NCBI GenBank assembly: GCA_034620365.1
Contig: JAQGEQ010000231.1
Coordinates: 124,001 to 188,000 of the forward strand
Direction: 5' to 3'
From: Pegea sp. RAD2-039
Lineage: Eukaryota; Chordata; Thaliacea; Salpida; Salpidae
Length of the DNA stretch: 64,000 nt
Each line of letters begins with the position of its first letter. Position 1 is the stretch's first letter. The position numbers were made by a program, and so were the translations under genes. A model generated the notes under the pieces. It saw only the letters and a list, made by a program, of their open reading frames with translations, did not search any database and was not told the DNA's origin. Of this stretch, positions 47,803 to 60,129 are shown one piece after another.

Positions 47803-50163
47803 ATGGTGTTCTTAAAACTGAATAAATGTTTCACAAAACTGCAAATAATTAAAAACTTTGGAATTCCACTTGGAAAAAATCCATTTATAAACCAATCTCT
47901 TAGATGTTCCAGCCAATTATCAGTACAGGCAATAAACACTCCTAAAGAGTACAAATGTAAATTGATCAAAAGATCCCAACTTTCAAAAGCTAAAAGATTA
48001 GTTGTCAAACTAGGAAGCGCAGTCCTTACGAGAACTGATCAAGGAGGAATTGCTCTTGGAAGATTAGCTTCGATTATTGAACAAGTTTCAGAGCTTCATG
48101 CATCAGGTAAAGAAGTGATGATTGTAACAAGTGGATCTGTTGCTTTTGGAAGACAACGCTTGGGACGGGAGTTGATGATGTCCAAGAGTGTTCGAGATAC
48201 AATCAGAGGATCTCCACGACAAGGTGTTGCTGATTCAAAATCATGTGCTGCTGTTGGTCAGAGTGGATTAATGTCTTTATATGAGTCAATGTTTGCTCAA
48301 TATAGTATCACAACTGCCCAGGTTTTGATCTCTCGTAGAGATCTTGATATAGAGAACAGAGAAGCATTACAATCAACAATTGATAATTTGTTAGCTCTTT
48401 CAATTATTCCAATTATTAATACAAATGATGCAGCAGCTCCTGTTCCTGAGTCTGCTGATGTAGCTGGTGCAATTGAAATAAATGATAATGATAGTTTAGC
48501 TGCCAGACTAGCTGTTCAAACTCATACAGATTTGTTGGTTCTTATGTCAAATGTTGATGGTTTATATACAGCACCACCTGGAGAAGAAAACTCCAAACTA
48601 ATTTCGACTTATTGCCCAACAATACAAAATGAAAGTATTGAATTTGGTGCTAAGTCTTCTGTGGGTCTCGGTGGTATGGATTCAAAAGTAGAAGCCTCTG
48701 TGTGGTCTTTAAATCAAGGTACATCTGTTGTTATATGTAATGGATGTTCTACAGAAAATGGGTCAACTTTGTTAGATATTGTAGGTGGTAAAAAAGTTGG
48801 AACTTTTTTTACAATTGATGATTCTGAGTCAGAATCTTTATTTAATAGTCACCAAGGAACAAAAGCAAAGTCTGGTAGTCAAAGTCTTCAACAACTATCA
48901 TCAGAGGATAGAAAAAAAATCTTGTATAAAATGGCAGATCTGTTGATTGAAAGAGAAGAAGAGATTATGTCTGCTAATATGATGGATGTCACAAATGCCA
49001 AAAAAGATGCAAATTTATCTTCTTCAATGTTAAGTAGGTTGGCAATGTCACCAGCAAAAATCAGAGAACTTGCTGTTGGTGTTCGTCAAGTTGCAGATAT
49101 GAGCTCAGATTTAATTGGAAATGTAATCTTAAGAAGACAGTTGGCTGATGGTTTAATAGCTGAGCAAGTTAATGTCCCAATTGGAACAGTTTTGGTAATA
49201 TTTGAATCAAGACCAGATTGCTTACCTCAGATAGCTTCTCTTACAATTGCTACTGGTAACGGAGCTTTGTTAAAAGGTGGACGAGAAAGCTCAAAGACAA
49301 ATAAATGCCTTCATAAGCTGGTGCAAGATGCTTTAGACATCCACTCTAGTTCTGAAGCTGTTCAACTAGTTGAAAGTAGAGAAGCAACATCAAATTTAAT
49401 TGAAAATTCTAAAGGTTTTATTGATCTTATAATACCAAGAGGAAGTTCAGAGATGGTTCGAGGAATTGTAGAAAAAGCTGCGGGAACTGGAGTACCAGTT
49501 CTCGGTCACAGTGAAGGTGTTTGCCATGTATATGTTGACCGTGAATGTTCAGTCGATATGGCTTGTAGAATAGTAAGAGATGCTAAATGTAACTACCCAG
49601 CTGCTTGTAACTCTATGGAAACTTTATTGGTACATAAAGACCTTCTACATTCATCTGTTTTTAAACAACTCAATGATATTTTATCAGTAGAAGGGGTGAA
49701 GGTTAATCTTGGGCCACAAATTGCTTCTAAGCTTCTCTTTAGTCCAGGGTCAATAGTTTCTCTTAACAAAGAATATTCTGGTTTAGAATGTTGCATAGAG
49801 ATGGTAGATGATGTTGAAGCTGCTGTGAATCATATCGAGAAATATGGAAGCTCACATACTGATACTATTGTCACTAATAATCCAGACAAAGCAGAATACT
49901 TCTTGAAAAATGTGGATAGTGCTTGTGTGTTTCATAATGCAAGTACACGTTTTGCTGATGGCCAAAGGATGGGATTAGGAGCAGAAGTCGGAGTTAGTAC
50001 AACTAGAATCCACGCAAGAGGTCCTGTCGGATCACAAGGTTTATTAACTTACAAATGGGTACTACATGGGGATGGTCATACTGCTCATGATTTCAGCTCT
50101 GAAGGGAGCAAAAAATTTGATCATAAAGATCTTCCTTTAAAATCTGTAAATGATTTAAACTAA
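47803..50163 (+). CDS. ALDH18A1: Delta-1-pyrroline-5-carboxylate synthase (P5CS), bifunctional, intronless
   Basis: A single open frame of 786 residues, close to the animal enzyme (about 795). The first 50 residues are basic with few acids, as in a mitochondrial presequence. Residues about 64-340 form the glutamate 5-kinase (RLVVKLGSAVLT, IVTSGSVAFGRQRL, IPIINTNDAA, INDNDSLAARLA, VGLGGMDSKVEA). Residues about 365-770 form the gamma-glutamyl phosphate reductase (GTVLVIFESRPDCLPQIASL, LLKGGRESSKTN, DLIIPRGSSEMVR, VLGHSEGVCHVYVD). The catalytic Cys is at about residue 602 in NYPAACNSMETLLVH. The enzyme turns glutamate into pyrroline-5-carboxylate for proline and ornithine synthesis in mitochondria. 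No lesion is seen. Its lack of introns contrasts with WDR37 and usherin in the same window. Confidence 0.97.
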   Translation: MVFLKLNKCFTKLQIIKNFGIPLGKNPFINQSLRCSSQLSVQAINTPKEYKCKLIKRSQLSKAKRLVVKLGSAVLTRTDQGGIALGRLASIIEQVSELHASGKEVMIVTSGSVAFGRQRLGRELMMSKSVRDTIRGSPRQGVADSKSCAAVGQSGLMSLYESMFAQYSITTAQVLISRRDLDIENREALQSTIDNLLALSIIPIINTNDAAAPVPESADVAGAIEINDNDSLAARLAVQTHTDLLVLMSNVDGLYTAPPGEENSKLISTYCPTIQNESIEFGAKSSVGLGGMDSKVEASVWSLNQGTSVVICNGCSTENGSTLLDIVGGKKVGTFFTIDDSESESLFNSHQGTKAKSGSQSLQQLSSEDRKKILYKMADLLIEREEEIMSANMMDVTNAKKDANLSSSMLSRLAMSPAKIRELAVGVRQVADMSSDLIGNVILRRQLADGLIAEQVNVPIGTVLVIFESRPDCLPQIASLTIATGNGALLKGGRESSKTNKCLHKLVQDALDIHSSSEAVQLVESREATSNLIENSKGFIDLIIPRGSSEMVRGIVEKAAGTGVPVLGHSEGVCHVYVDRECSVDMACRIVRDAKCNYPAACNSMETLLVHKDLLHSSVFKQLNDILSVEGVKVNLGPQIASKLLFSPGSIVSLNKEYSGLECCIEMVDDVEAAVNHIEKYGSSHTDTIVTNNPDKAEYFLKNVDSACVFHNASTRFADGQRMGLGAEVGVSTTRIHARGPVGSQGLLTYKWVLHGDGHTAHDFSSEGSKKFDHKDLPLKSVNDLN

Positions 50164-53100
50164 AAATGTTAAGCTTTTAATTAAACGGTATTATATTTTA
50201 AAAAGCTAAATTATTGATAGCTTTATTTTCTTCATCTGCCTTTGCTGTGTAAAGCTGCTTAGAATAACTCTTATAGCATAGATACTTTCTATTTAATTTC
50301 ATTCTTAAGGTGATCTATCTCCTTTTAATCTGAATAAGCTTCATGACTACTGTTTAAAAACAATTAGTTTGCTTCATATGAAATTGCTAGAAAACTGTAA
50401 ATTGCTACTTAATAAGTTTATTTTTTTTAATGTTTGCAAAAAAAGGTAACTTTTTTATTTTAAAAAGTAATTTCACATTCTCAAATTTGCTACTAGTAAC
50501 AGAAATAGTATGTATTATATAATACATATATAATGAATTTCTCAGCAAAACCCTCTTCTACATAAGTTATTTTATGCTGTAATATCAATGATAGTCTAAC
50601 TATGTTTTATGTTCAATTTACTTATTTACACAAATCTGTTTGAAATACTTTTTTTAAGCTTATATAAAATTTTGTACATGAAGATAAATATATAATTTAT
50701 TTTTTAAAATAACTTGGAAACTATTACTGTAAACACTTGAATTGATTTTATTTAGGTCAAATTATTGAAATGTTATGTTTTTGGCAAGTTTTCAAAATTT
50801 ATCTGCCAATATTTAACGCTGAGTGTGTTGTTGAAATGTGATATAATTACTAATCAGACAATAAATCATATTTATATAACTAGTGTGAAATAATCAAATA
50901 AAACGTAGAACTGCTGGTAGATCAGTATTAAAAGATTATTTTGTAATTGTAAAAATTAATTAGTTAAAAAGATCTAGAACAGTTTTTAAAATTTGTTTAA
51001 TTGCATTTATTTAAAAAAAATTACTAATTGACCTATTAGTTATTTTATTGTAATATAAATTTATATACAAGCTGTTAATGAACTTGTACCAACTGTCCTC
51101 ACAGTTTAACATACGGAAAATTGACAAAGAGAAAGTTTGTAAAATCACATTTATTATAAATGCTAAAAAATATTCTGGTTTATATTTATAACGTTACTTT
51201 TATAGATGATTTATAGGTGAATATTTTAAAAGTTTACTTTTGTACTAATATTAAATTTTATATACAAGGAAACACCTGTAGAAGTAAAACAATAAGCTAA
51301 TATTCTGATATCTTTGATTTGTCACCCAGCTAAACATTATAAGTGCTTTTTCTTTAGATAATAGCTTCATGTATGTTTAATTGACATTTCATATATTTAG
51401 ATGATTGTTTAATTGACATTTCATGTATTTTATAAGATTGTTTAATTTTGTCTAAACAATTGTTGAGATGTAGTTGTTTGTAGTTTAACTTTCATCGATA
51501 ATACTTTTAACAATTCTATGATTTATCTGTTTAATCTGATAAATATCTGAGCTGAAATTATTAATTTTTTAATTTTATAGATGATAAAAAAAAGTTAACT
51601 ATTTATTTTCAATATTCAAATATTAACAATTTGAAAATTATTTTCTTATGAAGTAATTTGTTTAAAACTAATCTTTTTTAAGCAATGGTTTAGATTTGAA
51701 AAAAATTTACTGTTTTGTAAATATTTGCAAAAATATTTATATCATAAAATTTATATTATCAGCTATAAACCAAAATTTCAAAACTACGAGTTAAGTTTAT
51801 CGAGGTTTTTGTAGTTGATTGAGCTGATAGGACGAAAGATTTCTCTTGTGAAACATCCTCAAATATATTTTTACAAATAAATGATTTCAAAAAGTCAAAA
51901 TAGGGTTTTTAAGCTTGCTTTTTTTCAACAGCTGTGTTTACTAAATGTTTGTTTAAGTTGTTCAAGTGTCATATATTTAAAAGTATGTTTGAACTATTGA
52001 TTGAAGTTTTACAAAAACATAATTTAACCAAAAATAAAAAACAAGTTGTTTTAAAGTTTGCAAGAAGTTTCAACCAAATAAAGTCATAAATCACCAAGTA
52101 TTATTTCATTACAACAAATTATATTAATATTAAGAGGTTGTAAATTGTAAAAGAGTTGAACAATTGGTATCAAATCAAAATTAAAATCTTTAAATAAATG
52201 TTTATTAAATTAACAGAAAAATAATAATATTGAGCTAATTTAGATAATAACATCAAAAATCTGTTTTCATGATCATGTAAGTCTGAAGATATACTTTGAC
52301 CTTAACCTCCAAGAAAAAATAGAGTACCACTACAGTATCAAACTTAAAATAATCAAGAATTTTCTTTGAAATTATACTACATGACTATTGATACTGATAT
52401 TATTATATTTATAGTTCTAATTTTAACAATTAAAATCAGAAAGTAAAATAATCTAAAAGTACTTATAAGTTTGCCATAATTTTGTCTGTCTCTTGTAGCT
52501 TCAACTGACAATTTTAAAACTAAGCTTTTAGTTTGATGAATTGTTTGATCACTTATTAAGATAATTAGTTTACTTTCTGGTCATCAATTTTTCTCATTAG
52601 TAAGGTATAGATTTGGTTATGTTTACATCTTTATTTGTATCAATTACTCAATTGTCTTAGTTGTGATATTGGTTCGCTATTCTTCAATTTGAAATTAAAA
52701 AAAACCTACTTATGTAAATAAGTCGGGCCATAATATTGGAAACCGATACATCTACTTTCATGAGCCAGAGAATAGTTATACGAGAGTTGTAATAGTCTAT
52801 ATTGCTAACTACTTACACACTGTATATTTAGATATATATTGCGTACTTACACACTGGTAATTAAAAAATAACTAAAAGAACTAACTAGTGTCTTTTTGAA
52901 CTAGAGGTTTTTTACAGTGATCTTTGACAAATATTTGAAGATATTAACTTTGAAGATTCCATTTACTGTAAAGCACCAATCGTGTATGTGATTTATTTGA
53001 TGTTTTCGGAACTAGCTGTCGTGAGAAATTACCAAAAAACTCAAATTTTGAAAGTTTTTATGAAAAGATACATAAATAAAAAAATCTCTCTTTTGTATTA

Positions 53101-55483
53101 AGTAATTAAGTTATGTTAATTAAAAAGAAATCAGAGATTAATTGGATCTATTTTATCAAAAATATACAAAATAATTGCAACTAATAACTTTTATTCGTGA
53201 TGAATCTAATTATTTAAATCCTATTTAGAAGAAACCTTAGATCTTTCATTAAGAATAAAAATTAAACAATATTCAGTTTAATCGTTAGTTATTCCAAGCA
53301 AAAACCTCATAAAAAGTTTAAGTTAAAATTTTTTGATAAATAATTTACAAAAAGATGGTTGGCTTTGAAACTTTTTATGATTAATCTTCATAATATTGAA
53401 ATAATAAAACTTAATGTTTTCATAGCTCTAAGCAACGTCTTAAAGATTGAACAAGCCAAAAACATTATTGCACGTTAGAAAGTTTGTTACTATAGCCTGC
53501 TTTTAATATCAAACAAACTAAATTTTACAGGAGAAGATTTGATAGATTAGACATAAATTACTAATTTCAGAACGTTTTTATTTAAAATAATTTCATTTTG
53601 ATGATAGCGTTTGCACGAGTCTGGTTCTGATAGTAACAAGTTAATATAGAATTTACTGAACACTTTTTTTATTTACCTTATAGGTTAGTCAGCAAATTCT
53701 AAAAATAAAACGTAAAAAAGTTTATATAATAAATATAGTTTTTTTTATTTATTCTAAAAGTTGAATAATTTTGAAAATGAATCATCAACATTAAAAGTTA
53801 TAAAACATTTGGTTTATCACAAATATTTTTTTGAGAAAATGTTCAAGGCACTTAAATTCATTATTATTTCAAAAATAGGTTACCCTCAAGTTTTATAAAC
53901 TTAGTTGGTGTTATGATTGCATGAATTGAAGAAATTACTTGAACTTTGAGAGTTTTTGTTGTTACCGATGTATATTTTAAGCAGATGCATAGTTATATAA
54001 ATGAAAATTAGTTTTCAATTTTAAAATGAATGATTTAAAGTAAAACTAGTTAATCTTTAATTTATACCAGTGTTTTCGTTTAAGTACAATTTTAAAATGT
54101 AAAAAATGACCGTTTAACTAATGTGAAATTATTTTATTAAAAGTTTTTGGATTATATGTCTATTAGTTCATATTTAACTGCATAATTAAAAATTTATTTT
54201 ATTTAAAGACGTAGATTGGTAAAAATATGCTCTTAAATGCAAGTATGATGAGCATTTAACATTGTTTTACAGTCGATGTCAAACAAAATGTAATTTTTCT
54301 CTCTTATTTGCTTTTAAAATAATTCATATTTTTAGGTATTTTATTTGTAATTAGATTTTTTAAGAAGCAATCAAATTTTCATTAATTTTCGTGCTTTGCT
54401 GTATAGTGAATGAAGCAGATAAATCCATAAGATTTCTGAATTTCCTGTATAAGGCCTGTTAATGACTTGGCGTTCTTGAAAATTAGAGCGATATCTCAAA
54501 GCTCAAAATTGAACTAGCCAGGCTTTCTTCATAATTAACACCTTAAACATAACTCAAAAAACTTTTGCTACATATTTAGTCTTAGTAATTTAAGCTATAG
54601 AGATATAACGTAGTACTTTAGCTATTTTAAATAAAACAATTTTTATAATTTGAATTATTAGCTACTGATTTTTTTTCTCTCTTAGTTAAAATATCTTCAA
54701 TTTTAATGATCGAAAATTAGTTATTCTGTGATTCATAGTTTAGGGTGCTGAAGCAAGAGTCAACTTTAAAGATTATTTTCAATGATATTTGATGAGTTTA
54801 TCTTACATTTTAAGATAGATTGTTTTACTAGACTTAAATTACTAAATTTAACAATAACATATGTGAGCTGTAAATTATGGCTTTTTCATTTTAAGGAACA
54901 TCTAGAACCATCTAAGCATGTGAATACTAGATAATATACAATGCATCCACCTAACATTCTCCTTTCTATTCTTGTTCGTGCTTGTTATTGATTCTTACCA
55001 CTTGATGTTTTTGTTTGTGGAATTACTTTAGTCTCAAACCTGAAATTGTAACTAAATGTTGAGAATTATATTTTTGAACATTTAAACTTTATTAATAAAG
55101 TTAGACTAATATTATAAATTAACATTATATGTAATATATCTCACATGATTTAAATTTTCAATTTTTATTATCTAATAATTTCTTATTTTCTTTGTTTTTA
55201 GAAGCTATAATTCAAGCAAAAAATGATTTCTTCATTTTACATATTATATAGTAAATTTATAGAATATTTATTTTAATTACTTTGTAACAATTCATTTGTT
55301 TAAAATTAGTATTTTTTGTTAATAAAGTTATTTGCTTATAATAAAATTATATTTATCTTGATCATAAATATTGTTTTTAAGATAATCAGTAAATAAAAGA
55401 AATTCTTTGTAATCAAAATATATCAGCTTTTATTATAAACTGTTTTAGAAAAATTTATTTTTAGTCTCAACTTGTTATATATA
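50164..55483. other. Gene desert between P5CS and HYI
   Basis: About 5.3 kb of AT-rich DNA without any supported exon on either strand. It holds the P5CS 3' UTR at the left and a small direct tandem repeat at 51374-51438. No tRNA-like cloverleaf or long repeat is recognised. Confidence 0.5.
51374..51438 (+). repeat. Two-copy tandem repeat of about 32 bases
   Basis: Two adjacent units begin with TGTTTAATTGACATTTCAT and end with GAT; they differ at a few positions and by one base in length. The start of a third unit (TGTTTAATTT) follows. Confidence 0.8.
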
Positions 55484-56257
55484 ATGCCAAATCTGAATTT
55501 TTGTGCTAATTTGTCTTGGTTATATCAAGAAGAATCTGATTTAATAAAAAGATTTAATCTTGCAAAATTAGATGGATTTTCTGCAGTAGAGATTGCTTTT
55601 CCTTATAATTATTCAATAGAAAATTTAGTTTCAGCTAAAAAGCAGTCTTTGTTGAAAGTTGTTCTGATTAATTCTGGTGATAGTAAAAGTTTAGGAAATG
55701 CAGCAATTCCAAGTAACCAAATGAAATTTGTAAATGAGTTAGAACAGGCAATCAAGTTTGCAAAAGCTTTAGAATGTACAAACATACATTTGATGGCTGG
55801 TAAAATAACAAGTCAAGAAAACGTGAAAGATGCTAAAGTCACGTTTATTTCTAATTTGAAAATGGCAAGTGAAAAACTTGAGAAGGAGGGTTTAATTGGC
55901 CTTATTGAACCCATTAATAAGTTTGATATACCTGATTATTTTTTGAATGATTTTTATCAGGCTATTGATATAATTCAGCAAGTTGATAAGCCAAATATAA
56001 AGTTACAATATGATTTTTATCACCAACAATACATGAGTGGTGGCCTCATTAACAAGTTCAGAAGCGAACTAGATAAAATTGGACATTTGCAGATTAGTCA
56101 GTTACCAAACAGAAGTGAACCTTTTGTCAGTGGTGAAATCAATTATGAATATATCTTTGATATTTTGAAGGCTTCAAGCTATTCTGGTTGGATTGGTTTA
56201 GAATATAAGCCTTCTAAAAACACTGCTGATAGTTTAAGTTGGTATAAATCATATTAA
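55484..56257 (+). CDS. HYI: Putative hydroxypyruvate isomerase (HYI)
   Basis: A single exon. The start is set at the ATG of MPNLNFCANLSWLYQEESDL, giving 257 residues; codons further upstream have no other ATG. HYI proteins are TIM barrels of the xylose isomerase-like family. Their typical start (RFSANLSWLF) is matched, followed by GFSAVEIAFPY, NIHLMAG, GLIEPIN with a metal-binding Glu, IKLQYDFYHQQYMSG with Asp/His ligands, and a final GWIGLEYKP with the second Glu. The bacterial enzyme interconverts hydroxypyruvate and tartronate semialdehyde; the animal protein is assigned by similarity. No targeting peptide is evident. A TTATTTTTAG acceptor-like site ends at 55464, 19 bases upstream. The gene is intronless and complete. 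Confidence 0.93.
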   Translation: MPNLNFCANLSWLYQEESDLIKRFNLAKLDGFSAVEIAFPYNYSIENLVSAKKQSLLKVVLINSGDSKSLGNAAIPSNQMKFVNELEQAIKFAKALECTNIHLMAGKITSQENVKDAKVTFISNLKMASEKLEKEGLIGLIEPINKFDIPDYFLNDFYQAIDIIQQVDKPNIKLQYDFYHQQYMSGGLINKFRSELDKIGHLQISQLPNRSEPFVSGEINYEYIFDILKASSYSGWIGLEYKPSKNTADSLSWYKSY

Positions 56258-56788
56258 AATCTGTATATAATTTTTTTAAAAGTATATATAAGTATATATA
56301 ATCTTTAAATCTTTATATCATTAATTCACCTTCTTTTATTTTTAAATATTATAATTTAAAAAGATCTAATCATCAGATGAATGTTTGCTAGAAGCAATTA
56401 TTTTGTTTATTTTGTGACATTTTTATTTTAAAATTTGTTGATTACTTAATCATAAAAACTTATTGATTTTGAATCATTTTATTAACTTTTATGTCTGTAC
56501 ATGTTCTAATTCTTTAAATATTGTTTCTGCAGGAGTATAAAAAATAAGTTTCATATCAATTAAGTTATAAGGTATGAAGAAAGTTTTTAGCTTATTGACT
56601 CGAAGTGAGATGAAATTGTTATCAGTCTTCTAATGATTTTTTCATAAAAATGATTAGTATAAACTAAAAATATAATTATGTTAATAGTAAATACTGAAAT
56701 TTATTAATTATAAGTTAGATCAACTAAATTATTAATTTATGATTAACTTATATTACTTTATGATAATAATCTTTTATTTTAATTTTAG

Positions 56789-56986
56789 TTGTTGTGTATT
56801 AAATTATCTCTTAAGTCTCCTAACTTGAAGGTTTATTTTGTAGTATCTGGAACAAGATTATCATCAGCAGCTGGTAATAGTAAATCTGGGGAAACTGCCC
56901 TAGATTTTGATGCTTCAGAAGTTAGTTGGAAAGTTTTGAATGAAGTGATGAATTCACAGTCAGTCATAATTGTTTTTATTGATTGA
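56789..56986 (+). other. Possible terminal exon, unidentified
   Basis: An open stretch follows an AATTTTAG acceptor at about 56788, or a TTTTGTAG acceptor at about 56843. The stretch SGTRLSSAAGNSKSGETALD followed by ASEVSWKVLNEVMN looks coding in composition. No domain is recognised. It may be an upstream exon of the Sel1 gene or a separate gene; weak donor-like GT sites occur near its end. Confidence 0.35.
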
Positions 56987-57235
56987 GTTATGATAACAAC
57001 TTATTGTTTCTAGTAAATATAACAGATTTATTCGCGAGTTATCAAAAATAGTAACAATTTCTTTTGTTGGTGGGTAGTCTGCTGTCAACAGCTTTATTAA
57101 GTCATCATGAATATTTCTGATTTCTACTAAAATATTCGTTGCCGTTGATGAAAACAACTTTTGCAAATAAAAAATGAGAAAATATTTAATTTGATAAGTA
57201 GAAGTGTAATAGAAATTTATGAATTCAGAAATCAT
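56960..57235 (-). other. Possible terminal exon on the - strand, unidentified
   Basis: From about 57165 the - strand reads TNILVEIRNIHDDLIKLLTA and then IVTIFDNSRINLLYLLET, with acceptor-like AG sites before it, ending in TGA near 56960. The composition resembles a helical protein. It overlaps the + strand candidate by 27 bases tail to tail. No family is recognised, and the upstream exon (perhaps near 57300-57360) is uncertain. Confidence 0.3.
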
Positions 57236-57738
57236 TTATTTTTTTACCTTTTTCTAATCATTCTCTCAACTTGAATAGCTATTCTGAGTCATTCAAATAC
57301 AAAGATTGAGTTACTTACAGTTTGTAGTATAAGTAGTTTTCTATATGAACTTGTAGGCGGCCTTAGACAGATTGTTGATTACGTCACATGTCGCGTGACT
57401 TTCTTTTTCGGTATTTTTAAATAACTTTTTGATGATTTTAGAAAAATCTTTTAGAATCTTGAAGTGGCTTTGTGTCAACTTGATTCCTGTTTCTTAACCA
57501 AATTGTTTTGTATATAATTGATCAGTTAAATTTTAAGTAGAATTATCGTCGACTAATAAACTAAATTGAAATATTTTTAGATCTATTTAAATATTCTTTG
57601 AAATTTGCCTTAAGCTCTTGCAAGTGTTCACTAAAAGTATTTTATAAATATTATTCTATTTCTTTATTTTCAAAATATTTCAATTTCATGTTTTCTTCAA
57701 TAAATAATTTCAAACTTTCTAAACTAATTTTTCATCAG

Positions 57739-59487
57739 ATTGGATCATAGTTCACGGAATCGTAAGCCACTGGTTGAGACAGGTAACCTGATGGCATCAC
57801 AAAGTCAACTCTTCAAAACCACTGCCATCCAAACTGTAAGTTTCTTCCAACTCATTTGAATCAAATTTTAATTCTTATTTCAATTACAGGAGGTGGAATC
57901 TGACAGTGATGATGATATGTGAGTGTTTTGATTAATATTTTTATTTTTTACAATTTATCATATCTAGATGTACAAATCCAGTTTACAAGACGATTAAGAA
58001 TAAGAAATTGAAGTCGAATCCACAAGTGGTATCGATGGTGAAGGACATTGCCTCATTTCTCCTTCATATACCTCTACCATATGTAAGCAGCAGCATCAGT
58101 TCATATCCATCTTTATCTTTATCTGATTCTTTTTTCTGTTTCCAGTTACAACAACTATCTGAAAATAAGAATTTAAACTCTGAGACAGCTCTCGTAGCTT
58201 ATGATAACGAGGAAGAACGTACTAAAGAAGCATTCTTTACTGCCGGTAACCAATCACGTTTGATGTAACATCAAAAATAAGTCCTTGTGTTGAAGGTCGT
58301 AAGTATGAAAACAAAGGATTGTACGTGGACGCTGCTCTTGCATATCTAGAAGCTGCTAAAAAGCAATCTAGAGATGGTTGCTATCGTTTAGCGCTTATTT
58401 GCCGATATGGAAAAGGAAAAGTTGAAAGGAACCTTGATTATGTGAGCCCCTGATATTTTGTACTCCTCTTTTTCAAGTGTGATGTGTTTCAGGCGAACAA
58501 GCTCACTAAACACGCTGCTTTTTTGGGTCATATTGATGCAAGGCATCATTCTGCGGTCGATATTTTTTCATGTGCTGACTCAACTATCTTTGATTTGATT
58601 TTGGCCAAATATTTTTTAGATGAAAACGTGAAGAAAAGTCACCCCCAGGTTGATAGTTGTTGCTTAGTATTTGAAAATAATAAATATTTTTCATGTTTTA
58701 AACATTAAAAGTTGATAAATTAATTAGAAATATTTTCTTATAAATAAATATTTAGAATCAAATCTAGTATAATAAGTAGATCGTAAGCAAGGTTTGTGGG
58801 TTTTAGTCGATGCACTATTTGGCTTGTTTGATCTTTATGGATAAGGTTGATGAACCTCTCAACAAAGCTATAAAACTTCTCCAAAAAGCCTCGAAGATGG
58901 GTGTAAGTAAAATGAAATATTTTTGTTATCAAGTTTACATTTGTTTATAAATATACAAAAAAACTAAACAAAAGTATCAAACTTTTGATAAATATCATCT
59001 AGAAATACATTTAAAAACTTTTAATTTATTTTTTTTAGTATTCTTCATCAATGTACAATCTAGCTCTTTGTTATAAAGATGGTTTAGGAGTCGGTGAGAA
59101 TCTGTATAGATCTCGACAATTACTTGAAAAAGCAATCCAACTAAACCATCAAAACTCCATTAAACTGTTAGCTTATTTAAACAAAAAAGGTTTGTAAGAT
59201 TTGTCAAGTTAAAACAGAATTGCTTCTCGTTGAGATTTTCGGATTTTTGATGATTTCAAACTTTTTTAAACAAATTTACTTTAAAATTTTTACCTAGAAA
59301 AATATCCATCTAATTTCTGTTAATCTGTTTGTTGAAATCTATTTTATAAAGTCTTCAACTTTTTTCAAAATATATTAGCGAGATCAATTTCTTCCATTTT
59401 TCAGATGAAGTGTTAACCAAGTGTGCTTCCGGTCTAGAAAACCATTTGTACGAACACACTTTTCGCCCTCAAGTAGTGTCCGCATAA
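57739..59487 (+). CDS. Sel1-repeat protein, family not identified (5' end uncertain)
   Basis: Exons join in frame: 57739-57835, 57890-57918, 57968-58082, 58146-58245, 58296-58441, 58493-58648, 58807-58902, 59039-59189 and 59405-59487. The N-terminal part is polar with an acidic run (EVESDSDDDM). From 58296 on, Sel1-like helical repeats appear: YVDAALAYLEAAKKQ with CYRLALICRYGKG, KLTKHAAFLGHIDARHHSA, AIKLLQKASKMG, and SMYNLALCYKDGLGVGEN with LEKAIQLNHQNS. Such repeats form alpha-alpha superhelices for protein binding, as in adaptor and ER quality-control proteins. The first exon starts mid-codon, so at least one upstream exon is likely, unless translation starts at the ATG at 57791. The intron before the repeats is 50 bp. 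AATAAA lies at about 59648-59653. Confidence 0.72.
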
Positions 59488-60129
59488 ACCCTGTGCTGCT
59501 GCCTTATGTATTATAAATCATTATTCTATGAGAGTATTTTGCAAAAATCACTAAATATTATCTTGAAGTATATTCATTTGTACTTATGATGTTATCTTGT
59601 GCTTTAAAACACTTTTTTGTATAAGTACTTTTTATATTTTGCATGAGAATAAAAGTTTTTTACTCTTCAAATTCACGATAATAATTCGAGTTGAAAGAAA
59701 TTATGAGTTAATAACATTTTTATTATGCAAGGAGTGAATTTTAGTGAATATAAAACAACTTTGATTAGAAAGTAACCACAAGTGTAAATGATCAAATCAT
59801 CTTAAACTAAGAACTTGTTTTTCTAACTTGAAAATATTAGTCTCACAACTGAATTCGAAGCTAACATTTGTTGTGAAGATGATTTTCATCTAGCTTATAG
59901 AGATACAAATTATTAATTTCAATAAAATTTCCTAAATTAAAATTTTTTATAGTAAAACATTTTGCTGAAGTAATCTAAAAAAATATTTTATTTACACTAA
60001 CTTGCACGACAATTAGAAAAGTTACAACATTTCATAGTTTTATCAAAAGATTTACTATCCTAGACTTTATACATTTTCACTTTACTGCCCATTAAACAGT
60101 CCACTGGTTAATAGACTGGTTAGATGTGG
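59488..60129. other. Convergent 3' flanks of the Sel1 gene and usherin
   Basis: Holds the 3' UTR of the Sel1-repeat gene (AATAAA at about 59648) and, on the - strand, that of usherin. The two genes are transcribed towards each other. Nothing else is seen. Confidence 0.5.

Larger units (their letters stand above)
56258..57738. other. Sequence between HYI and the Sel1 gene, with two possible exons
   Basis: Contains two opposite frames described separately at 56789-56986 (+) and 56960-57235 (-). Otherwise it is AT-rich and non-coding. Upstream exons of the Sel1 gene may be hidden here. Confidence 0.4.
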
